A stretch of DNA of 64,000 bases from Telluribacter sp035998675 (GTDB lineage Bacteria > Bacteroidota > Bacteroidia > Cytophagales > Spirosomataceae): positions 411,051-475,050 of the forward strand of contig NZ_DASYHI010000015.1 of assembly GCF_035998675.1 (NCBI RefSeq), read 5' to 3'. Each line of letters begins with the position of its first letter. Position 1 is the stretch's first letter. The translations under genes and the position numbers were made by a program. Below, in pieces: positions 9,160-17,300 of this stretch. A model generated the notes under the pieces. The model ran no database searches and was not told the origin of the DNA. It saw only the letters and a program-made list of their open reading frames with translations.

Positions 9160-9930
9160 TTACAGGGAAGGCTTATCGAACTCCTGAAACACGCTGGGTG
9201 GCAGCTTTTCAAATACCTGAATGTCGGTCAGTTGTCGCTGCCCGCGGTCGCCCGAAAGCATGACCTTCCCGTGTTTCTTATAACTCTTCCAGGGTAGTAC
9301 AAAGTTCGGCTTTTCGCTATCAGCTTTGGAAAAATAAGCCCATTGGTTCACCAGACGCGTTTCCGGACTAACCCAGACATAGTACTTATTCTGAGGGGTA
9401 TCGCCTACTTCTTCAAACGTAAGCTGAATTTTCTCGGCTTTTTCACCCCCTTCGGTCTGCTCTTCGCCCAGGTACTTGAGGGTTACGCCGGAGTCCTTAA
9501 GCTTGTAGGGCATTACCAGCCAGTAGGAGTCATTGATCCAGGCGCTTTTGCCCTGCTTTACGTATTTGGCGATGGAGTCGGCGTGGGTGAGTTCTTTTCC
9601 GCCTTTAAATACCCGTCCCTTGTCGGTGTTAATATTAAGAAGTACCGTCTGATCATTTTTCAAATTTTCCACGCGTACATCGCCCGACCATTTGTCCCAG
9701 TACAGACGTCGGTTTCCCAGAAAATTCCAGGTAATGTAGCGGGTATTATCCCAGTTTTTACGGCCGCCCATGGCCGCCATTACCTGGTCGGCCAGTTCTA
9801 CGGCTTTGGGATCAGAGCCGGAAGCATTAAACCCCTGGGCGGCGGGGTTTAACGATTTCTTCTGTGCGACACTAGCGCTGCTCAGCAGGGTGACAATCAG
9901 CAGGGGGAAGTACAAGCTACGAAGCTTCAT
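9160..9930 (-). CDS. Exported protein with LolA/LolB-like appearance, function unknown
   Basis: A 256-residue protein with a Sec signal peptide (MKLRSLYFPLLIVTLLSSAS, cleavage near AQ) and a mature part rich in alternating beta-strand patterns. Phrases such as AADQVMAAMGG-like (ADQVMAAMGGRKNW), WVSPETRLVNQWAYF and a C-terminal proline-rich strand recall the outer-membrane lipoprotein-sorting fold common in Bacteroidota conserved proteins. No catalytic motif is visible. It sits 48 bases upstream of hemH on the same strand. An inverted-repeat cluster lies about 40 bases before its start. Export is well supported; function is not. Confidence 0.65.
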   Translation of the reverse strand: MKLRSLYFPLLIVTLLSSASVAQKKSLNPAAQGFNASGSDPKAVELADQVMAAMGGRKNWDNTRYITWNFLGNRRLYWDKWSGDVRVENLKNDQTVLLNINTDKGRVFKGGKELTHADSIAKYVKQGKSAWINDSYWLVMPYKLKDSGVTLKYLGEEQTEGGEKAEKIQLTFEEVGDTPQNKYYVWVSPETRLVNQWAYFSKADSEKPNFVLPWKSYKKHGKVMLSGDRGQRQLTDIQVFEKLPPSVFQEFDKPSL

Positions 9931-9969
9931 AAAGTCTACGATGTTTTTAAGTAAGTGACTAAGTATTTA

Positions 9970-9989
9970 TTACAGATAACAATCTGTAA
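9970..9989. promoter_or_regulatory. Operator-like inverted repeat TTACAGAT-4-ATCTGTAA
   Basis: A perfect 8-bp inverted repeat with a 4-base gap, about 40 bases upstream of the exported-protein/hemH unit. On the minus strand the word TTACAGA occurs again at 10001-10008 (as TTTACAGA). Position and symmetry suit a dimeric repressor or activator site; the regulator is unknown. Confidence 0.4.
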
Positions 9990-10056
9990 TCTGTTTTGTC
10001 TGTAAACTTAACGTAAATAGCTGACAACTGTCATTTTTCTACCCGGCCTTAGGTCA

Positions 10057-10092
10057 GGCTGGTATCTGGTCCGGGTGTATTGTGTTTGGATA
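10057..10092 (+). repeat. 36-bp direct repeat, copy 1 (hairpin-like)
   Basis: Matches 10999-11034 with two differences. It starts GGCTGGTATCTGG and ends TGTTTGGATA. Together with bases to its left it can form an ACCCGG/CCGGGT stem. The two copies flank the 231-codon gene and the nuoH fragment. Confidence 0.75.
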
Positions 10093-10148
10093 AAAGAATT
10101 AAAGTACTTGCTGCTACAAGCTGGAAGTAGTGATGCTTCTTATTATAG

Positions 10149-10808
10149 TTATTTCTTAGATAAGGATCTTGGTTGGTAATCAATCCCTAGACGTTTGGCA
10201 TTCTCTTCTATTGTGTCCGTAAATCCAGCTTGTTTGCGACGTTCGTTTACATGTGCAGCATCCGCAATAGGCCAGATGTAGCAATCTGGCTTTTGATTTT
10301 GTGTAGAGCCTCCCTGTGGGAAGTCACACCTTCCTTGCGTACCGTAAATTTGCTCTTTCCCTTGATTTACTAACAATCTGTCGAGCATTTTGGCAACTAA
10401 TGTAAAAGGAATCTCTTTCTTTTTACCAGCTTCTTCAACTATTGGAAAATACTGTTCAATATCCTTTGAATGCTGAATAACATGCCAAGCCGCTTCGTTA
10501 GTTGGTTCTCCTACTATGGATTTACCAGGATAGCCATATTGCTCAATTATCTCTTTGACCCTGCTTGTATTTGACGCATCTACTGAGTTCATTTTGATAA
10601 ATATTCTTTGCTGAACTTGTTGTAGACTAATTCCTTCCACTTTCGCCAGTGAGTCCATCTTTGGTTGTTTGGCCAAGATTTCTCTATAAAACTGGTCCAC
10701 CTTGTAAATACTATCTAATTCAGCCTTAAGGCTACTATCAAATTGAGCATAACCAACAGAAGCGGAAATAGTAAAAATTAGGGCTGACAAAAGAGAAAGA
10801 GTTTTCAT
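10149..10808 (-). CDS. Exported hypothetical protein, DUF6624-like, AT-rich
   Basis: A 219-residue protein from the ATG at 10808, with a signal peptide (MKTLSLLSALIFTISASVGY, cleavage near AQ). An upstream in-frame start at 10844 exists but would put 12 residues before the signal peptide. The mature part holds DKMVN-like helices and the phrase GYPGKSIVGEPTNEAAWHVI, followed by an H-x-x-x-I pattern, which resembles the DUF6624 family of Bacteroidota. That family name is from memory. The gene is clearly richer in A+T than its neighbours and has almost no RGTACY words. It sits between two 36-bp direct repeats next to a nuoH fragment, so it is probably part of a rearranged or acquired segment. 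Confidence 0.6.
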   Translation of the reverse strand: MKTLSLLSALIFTISASVGYAQFDSSLKAELDSIYKVDQFYREILAKQPKMDSLAKVEGISLQQVQQRIFIKMNSVDASNTSRVKEIIEQYGYPGKSIVGEPTNEAAWHVIQHSKDIEQYFPIVEEAGKKKEIPFTLVAKMLDRLLVNQGKEQIYGTQGRCDFPQGGSTQNQKPDCYIWPIADAAHVNERRKQAGFTDTIEENAKRLGIDYQPRSLSKK

Positions 10809-10850
10809 ATTGGCCTTTATTGGAAAAAGTACAATATCGCCCAAAAATAC

Positions 10851-10954
10851 CTACACCCCCAGCAGCCGCCACACGCCCGAGAAGAAAAACAGCGCCAGCC
10901 CTACGGGCGTAAGTACCTTCCAGCCCAGGTACATGAGCTGGTCTACGCGCAGGC
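10851..10954 (-). pseudogene. Broken 3' end of nuoH (104 bp)
   Basis: These 104 bases match 19929-20032, the last 34 codons plus stop of the intact nuoH, with a single difference (C for T near 10908). Homology stops abruptly at 10955. It is on the same strand as the intact gene, so the two form a direct repeat about 9.1 kb apart. It is too short to encode anything useful. Confidence 0.9.
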
Positions 10955-10998
10955 CTCAGCGCTCTGACCACGTGAATGGGTTGTTTATTGCACACCCG

Positions 10999-11034
10999 GG
11001 CTGGTATCTGGCCCGGGTGTATTATGTTTGGATA
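10999..11034 (+). repeat. 36-bp direct repeat, copy 2, with perfect 9-bp stem
   Basis: Second copy of the element at 10057-10092. Here ACACCCGGG (10992-11000) pairs exactly with CCCGGGTGT across an 11-base loop, so it could act as a terminator or a REP-like structure. Confidence 0.75.
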
Positions 11035-11228
11035 GGCTTTCTTTAATGCTTCTTCTACTTAGATACCACTTCTCTTTTTTAACTCACTTTAATTAGAAAT
11101 AGAGTGGAATATTTTGAGAATTTAGTATAGATTTACAACGGTTAGTAAACTGAAGTTCACGGTATTTACCCGAATATACAGTAGTAGTAACACACTGATA
11201 GTACCATCAAGAAACAACTCCTGTCTGT

Positions 11229-14117
11229 TTGATTATTTATTTTTATATCAAGTGGTTTCTGCTTAGGTTGGCAGAACCCTGGCATTTCTTTTCTTTCCGG
11301 GTTATCCATAAGCAGCCTGGAAGGTGTAGGCAGCAATCCATTACGGTAATTGCATTTCTTTGCTTGTGGTTGCTGGTATTCTTCAACGCAAACGCACAAT
11401 CAGCCCCCAATCCTTTACCCGCCGCTGGTTTAGCCAGCCCTACTTCATTACGGGTCCAGTACCTGGTAGACTCCACAGATGGGCTTACTATTGAGCAGGT
11501 AAGCAGTCCACAGGCCCGTTGGCAAACTTCGGAAGACCCAACTTTGATACTCGGCTTTACCCCCCACCCGGTCTGGTGCCGGTTTACCCTGCAGCAGGCG
11601 GCTGATACCAGCCGGGACTTCGCGCTGGAAATCACTAACTACTATGTTGATAGCCTAACCCTGTACCAGCCTGATTCGCTGAAAGGCTGGTCGGTGCAGC
11701 ATTCGGGAGACATGATTCCCTTTGCCCGGCGAACCCCCGCGACGCGATTTCCAGCTTTTTATGTTACAGTTTCGGGCACCCGGCCGCAGACCTTTTACGC
11801 CCGTATTCTTGCATCACAGCACCATAGTTACCGCTGGCAGATCTGGAACCAGGCTCCGTTTATGACGCACCGGCTACCCGACATAGAGCGGTATATTTCC
11901 TTCGCGCTTTTGCTCATGCTTGCCCTGTTTCCCCTGGGTGGATTGCTGTTTATGTACCGGTTTGTGGTGCTGCGGGCCTATAGTCTTCTGGGGTTAGCGG
12001 TTGCTGCTTCTGCGGTAGTAGGCACCGGTTTGTCAAACGTTATATTTCCTAACTCCCCGTACTGGGCGCACACGAGTCATTATGTTGGTGTGGCGATAGT
12101 CATGCCGGTTCTGGCTTACTACATTGTTAGGGTGTGTAAGCTGCCCAGGTACATGCCCCGTGTGGTGGTGCTGTACCAGTTTTTTGGGGGAATAGGGCTG
12201 TTGTATGCCGGGCTGAGTTTTTTTGTACGGCACCCTTACATTACATGGGCTATAGTGGCAGCATTATGCATCATGCATATATCCATTGTACTGACTCTGC
12301 TGGCTTTATACCGACGACGCATACAGCCAGCCTTTTGGTATATAATCTCCATCATCCTGACCTCCCCGATATATGCCTATTTCTACGGACGCAATGCCGG
12401 TTTCTTTATCGGCCTCATTAGTGAAGAAACCCTTAAATATCCGCTGCTCTTTTCTACGCTGGCTACCCCGTTAATCTGGGTGGGTATACTCTGGGAAGCT
12501 ACCCGCGACCGCATCCGAACCGCTGAAAACCTGAGCCTGGAACAGTCCAGGCGCGAAAATATTCAGGCCCTTGACAAACTCAAAACCGACTTTTTTACCA
12601 ATGTTTCCCACGAACTTCGTACCCCCCTAACGCTCATCTTGGGGCCGCTCGGTAGCGTACTGAAGCGACAGCGGACTGACGGCGAGGATACCCGGCTGAT
12701 TGAAACAGCGCAGCGCAGCGCCCGCCAATTACTGAAGCTGGTAAATGAAATTCTGGACCTGAGTAAGCTAGAAGCCGGTAAAGTAGCGGTATCCCTCAGG
12801 CCGGTCCGGCTCGTTGAGGTTGCCCGGCTCGCTGTCGCCAACTTTGAGTCACAAGCGCAGCTGCGCAACATCGCGCTGGAGCTAAACTACGAGGTAGAGG
12901 AACTCCTTGTTTTGGCGCTGGATGTAAAAAAAATCCGCCATGTGCTGGAAAACCTGCTGTCAAACGCCATCAAGGCCACTCCCGCCGGCGGCACCATCAC
13001 GTTGGGTGTGCAGGTCAGCCCAGATAAGCTACTGCTGCGGGTGAGCGACACCGGCCGGGGCATTCACCCCGACGATCTGCCCCACGTGTTTGACCGCTTC
13101 TTTCAGACCAACCAGCCTGACGCAGCCGTGGAGGGCGGCACCGGCATAGGTCTTGCTCTCTGTCAGGAATACGCCCGGGCTATGCAGGGGCGGCTTTGGG
13201 TTGAGAGTCAGTGGGGCCAGGGTACTACTTTCTTTTTAGAGCTACCCTTGCTGGTAGCACCTGCGGGTACCGAAGCCAGTGCATCCGACCCGGAAGAGGA
13301 TATGGCCTATGTGCCTCGGGTACCGGCGGAGCCACCGGTCTCTACCTCCGGCGAAACGGTGCTGGTGGTGGAAGACAACCCCAGCCTCCGCAACTATTTA
13401 CTAACTGTACTACAGCCCCGGTTTAAAGTATGGCTGGCCGAGGATGGTCAGGCAGCACTGGATCTACTGGCGCAGGCGACTACCCTGCCCTCCCTGATTA
13501 TATCCGACGTAATGATGCCCCGGATGGACGGTTTTCAACTACTCGACCACCTGAAAGGCAGTGATGCCTACCGGCTGATCCCAGTGATCATGCTGACGGC
13601 CCGCGCCGATAGAGCCGACAAGCTGCGGGCACTACGCATCGGGGTAGACGACTACCTGCTCAAACCGTTTGATGAAGACGAGCTACTGGCCCGGATCACC
13701 AGCCTCCTCCTCAATCAGAAAGAGCGACAGAAGCACGTACTCACGGAGGCCGACACTCCGACCCACAGCGAAGAGGTGCCCGCTCCGACGGCTTCGGCCG
13801 AGGATATGGCCTGGCTGCTGAAACTGGAAGCCGCCACCCTGGCGCAACTGGGCAATGCCGACCTGACGGCGGAGTGGCTGGCCGACGATATGGCCGTGAG
13901 CCGACGAACCCTATTCCGGGAGATAAAACGGCTGACCGGCCTTACACCCACCCAGTACATTACGACCGCCCGCTTTAGGCACGCCCGGCAACTCCTGGAA
14001 AACCGTGAGGTCACTTCTATCAAGCAGTTGGCCTCTGTGGTAGGGTTCCGGCAGATAAAACATTTCTCAATAAGCTATAAAAATCAATTTGGCAAAAGCC
14101 CTTCCGATTATCTTTAA
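11229..14117 (+). CDS. Hybrid sensor kinase/response regulator: 7TM-DISM, HisKA, HATPase, REC, AraC HTH
   Basis: A one-protein two-component system of up to 962 residues. A hydrophobic leader (about 38-58, ending NANAQS) is followed by a periplasmic DISM-type beta domain (about 75-205) and seven predicted membrane segments (about 215-415). Then come HisKA with the phospho-His in NVSHELRTPL (about 462), HATPase with N, G1 and G2 boxes (DTGRGIH near 602, GTGIGLAL near 638), a receiver domain with Asp in IISDVMMPRMDG (about 760) and Lys in LLKPFDE, and an AraC-type HTH (about 875-960). Sensing carbohydrate-like ligands through DISM is typical of the class. The start shown is a TTG; no ATG occurs before the mature part, so the true start is uncertain. 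The next gene on the strand encodes a giant surface protein, a plausible target. Confidence 0.88.
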   Translation: MIIYFYIKWFLLRLAEPWHFFSFRVIHKQPGRCRQQSITVIAFLCLWLLVFFNANAQSAPNPLPAAGLASPTSLRVQYLVDSTDGLTIEQVSSPQARWQTSEDPTLILGFTPHPVWCRFTLQQAADTSRDFALEITNYYVDSLTLYQPDSLKGWSVQHSGDMIPFARRTPATRFPAFYVTVSGTRPQTFYARILASQHHSYRWQIWNQAPFMTHRLPDIERYISFALLLMLALFPLGGLLFMYRFVVLRAYSLLGLAVAASAVVGTGLSNVIFPNSPYWAHTSHYVGVAIVMPVLAYYIVRVCKLPRYMPRVVVLYQFFGGIGLLYAGLSFFVRHPYITWAIVAALCIMHISIVLTLLALYRRRIQPAFWYIISIILTSPIYAYFYGRNAGFFIGLISEETLKYPLLFSTLATPLIWVGILWEATRDRIRTAENLSLEQSRRENIQALDKLKTDFFTNVSHELRTPLTLILGPLGSVLKRQRTDGEDTRLIETAQRSARQLLKLVNEILDLSKLEAGKVAVSLRPVRLVEVARLAVANFESQAQLRNIALELNYEVEELLVLALDVKKIRHVLENLLSNAIKATPAGGTITLGVQVSPDKLLLRVSDTGRGIHPDDLPHVFDRFFQTNQPDAAVEGGTGIGLALCQEYARAMQGRLWVESQWGQGTTFFLELPLLVAPAGTEASASDPEEDMAYVPRVPAEPPVSTSGETVLVVEDNPSLRNYLLTVLQPRFKVWLAEDGQAALDLLAQATTLPSLIISDVMMPRMDGFQLLDHLKGSDAYRLIPVIMLTARADRADKLRALRIGVDDYLLKPFDEDELLARITSLLLNQKERQKHVLTEADTPTHSEEVPAPTASAEDMAWLLKLEAATLAQLGNADLTAEWLADDMAVSRRTLFREIKRLTGLTPTQYITTARFRHARQLLENREVTSIKQLASVVGFRQIKHFSISYKNQFGKSPSDYL

Positions 14118-14155
14118 AAGGGAACGATGTTGTAGTCTACGCCGCTAGTTATTAC

Positions 14156-14195
14156 GGGCCGCTCTCCCTTAGGGAAAGCGGCCCGGCTTGTTTGT
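14156..14195 (+). terminator. Terminator after the 7TM-DISM hybrid kinase
   Basis: GGGCCGCT pairs with AGCGGCCC (14156-14184), with an inner TCCC/GGGA helix. The following GGCTTGTTTGT is only moderately T-rich. Confidence 0.6.
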
Positions 14196-14260
14196 GGCTA
14201 CCGAATCCTGGGCCAGCTGATTCTTGCAAAAGAGGCCTGAAAATTAATGGGCTACACAAA

Positions 14261-14296
14261 TTGGCACGCTGGTGTACCTAAGTTGGCACGCTGGTG
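14261..14296 (+). repeat. Tandem 14-bp repeat with 22-bp period before the giant surface-protein gene
   Basis: TTGGCACGCTGGTG occurs at 14261-14274 and again at 14283-14296. The 22-bp period is two helical turns, as expected for paired protein-binding sites. It lies 49-84 bases before the ATG of the next gene. Confidence 0.55.
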
Positions 14297-14344
14297 CACG
14301 TAGAAAGGGCTTGATTTGTGCTGCAGAACCAACCCATTTTTACT

Positions 14345-17300
14345 ATGAAACAACACTACCATTTTCTCAGGCACCTGGCAAGGGTGTTATTGTTATCTTC
14401 GTTTCTGTTCGGGTTCTCTCAAGCCAGAGGGGATATTTTTACCGTCACCAACACAAATGACGACGGACCGGGCTCTCTGCGGCAAGCTATTTTGAATGCC
14501 AACGCTAATTCTGGATCGGATGAAATTAACTTTAATATTGGTACGGGACCACACTCTATTATTTTGAGCGCTGCTCTCCCACAAATCAATGGTTCTGTCG
14601 CCATTGATGGCACTACCCAGCCCGGCTATGGGGGTACCCCTCTTATCAGCATTCTGTTCAATGGGACAATAATTAACGTCTCAGGAGGAAGCAGGCTGGA
14701 AATTAAAGGGTTAGCGCTGGCGTCAGTAACGGGTGTGGTCGGAACAGCTATAAGCTTAAATAATGTCGATGGAGCTATAATCCTTAATTGTGCCTTTAGC
14801 AACCGCCAGGTCGGCATCGCGTCTAGCGGGGGCAAAGACCTGCGGGTGCTGAGCAACAGCTTTGTCAACGCGAGCGCAGGAAGCGGCTTCGCCTTGCAGG
14901 TAAATGGGGTGACAACAGCCAGCCTGCCCAAAGGCCTGCTGGTCAGAGACAACACCTTCAGCGGGGGTGGCAATGGAATATACCTGCTGAACATGGAGGG
15001 TTTGGTCATTGGCGATGAGTCGGTGAGCGGAGCCAATGTGGTGCTAAGGGATGGGGACCTTCACGGCTTCGGCGGTACTGCTCTCCAACTGGCAGCTTGT
15101 GACAACGCAGTCATCGACAATCTGGACGTGGGTCGAAGCAGTGGAGTACTCGGAGTAGGAATTAATCTGGCTGGAGCCGACAACGACAATGTGCTGATCC
15201 AGAACTGCCAAATTAGCAACCGCCAAGTCGGCATCGCGTCTAGCGGGGGCAAGGACCTGCGGGTGCTGAGCAACAGCTTTGTCAACGCGAGCGCAGGAAG
15301 CGGCTTCGCCTTGCAGGTAAATGGGGTGACAACGGCCAGCCTGCCCAAAGGCCTGCTGGTCAGAGACAACACCTTCAGCGGGGGTGGCAATGGAATATAC
15401 CTGCTGAACATGGAGGGTCTGGTCATTGGCGATGAGTCGGTGAGCGGAGCCAATGTGGTGCTAAGGGATGGGGACCTTCACGGCTTCGGCGGTACTGCTC
15501 TCCAACTGGCAAGCTGTGACAACGCCCTGATAGAGAAACTTAACCTTTCGTATAATAGAAACTCCTCCTTTGGTACAGGACTGATATTGAACAATTGTAG
15601 TTCGGCTACAGTGACCACTAACAGCGTCTGTAGCCGGGCAACAGGTATTAGTGTTGCAGGTACCACTTCCGGGCAGCTAATCGCCAATAACCTGGTAAGC
15701 TGTACAAGGGGCTTGACTGTAACATCAAATGGCTCCCTTACTATTACCGACAATACTTTTCAGGGAAATGGCAGTGCTGTATTTAACAATGGACTTGAAA
15801 CCTTGATCGCTAGGGGTAACTATTGGGGAGCACCCAACGGCCCAACATCCTTAGGCGGAACTGGCAATAGCTATACAGGACCCGTTGATGCCACAGGCTT
15901 TTTGACCAGTCCGGCAGCAAACGTGGCCAGGCTAAATGGAACCTTAACCCCCAGTACCCAATCTGTTAGTAGTCTTACATCTACTGGATGTGTTGCAGGA
16001 GCCGCCAAAACATTCACGGTTCTGGGCAAATGTATTGGAAACCCGGTTGTGATTGAAGCTCCGGCTAATTTTGAGTTATCCGCCGATGGAAATACCTATA
16101 CCGATATTCTGACGCTCAACACAGGCACCACAGCTAGTACGGTGTACGTACGCATTGCCAGTGGCGCTACGGCAGGAAACGTATCAGGAAGCCCTGTGAT
16201 TACAGGCGCTTCCGCTGCCCAGATAACCTTCTCAGGTACTGTACAATCTGCTGCACCTGATGCACCAACGGTAAACGATGCGTCAAATACTTTCACCTAC
16301 AATGGCAATACGCAGACGGCAACCGCCACGGCAGGCAATGGTGCTACTGTGCAGTACTTCCTGGCACCAACCGGCGGGGAGACCGAAAACCCCGTAGCCA
16401 CTGACGCAGGTACCTATACCTTCTACGCCCAGGCTTCCCTCAACGGATGCGTTAGTACAAGCCGGACCAAAGTAACACTAAAAATCAGCCAGGCTGATCT
16501 GACCATTGTTGTTGATGATAAAACAAAGGATTATGGCCAGGACAATCCCCAATTAACGGGCACGGTTACTGGTATTGTACCTTCTGATGGTATAACTGTT
16601 CAGTACAGCACTACTGCCGATAATACCAGCGAAGAGAGAGATGGAGGGTATCCAATTATCGCCACCCTGAATGATCCCAACAACAGGCTGGACAACTATA
16701 CCTTGAGCAATACCCCGGCTGTCCTTTCGGTAGTCGGCAAGGCCAATCAGGCTCCGGTTGCGGTTGCAAAAGACATTGTCATTGCGCTGGATGCCAATGG
16801 CAAGGCCACTATCACGCCGGATGACATTGACGGCGGTAGCACCGATGATCAGGCTATCACCAACAAAGCCATCTCCAACACCACGTTCGGTTGCAATCCG
16901 GCCAACTACGCCCTGGCCTTCAATGGTACTAATCCGGGCGGCTATTTTACCTTACCCGCCGGCGTGGTAAAAGGACTGACCAATTTCACGTTTGAGGCTT
17001 GGGTAAATTATACCGACAATGGCAACTGGACAAGGTTCATGGATTTTGGTAATAACACCAATGTAAACATGTTTTTTACCGCAAAAAACGGCCGGAATCC
17101 TGGTTTGGGAAATCCACGATTTGCCATTACGATTGGAGGCATAAATGGCGAGCAAGTGATTAACTCCAATATAGCTATGCCCACGGGCTGGCACCACGTT
17201 GCTGTGGTCCTCAAGCAGGTATCAAGCAACAGCGTGACCGGCACCATGTACATTGATGGGAAGGTGGTGGGTACCAATAACGCCATGACACTGACCCCGA

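Noticed and set aside
10738..10995. Minus-strand 85-codon frame over the nuoH fragment
   Set aside because: It reads the fragment in the wrong frame and is not a gene.
14261..14298. Sigma-54 promoter (TTGGCACG with TGCA)
   Set aside because: The GG and GC elements are nine bases apart instead of the strict ten, so a functional -24/-12 promoter is unlikely.
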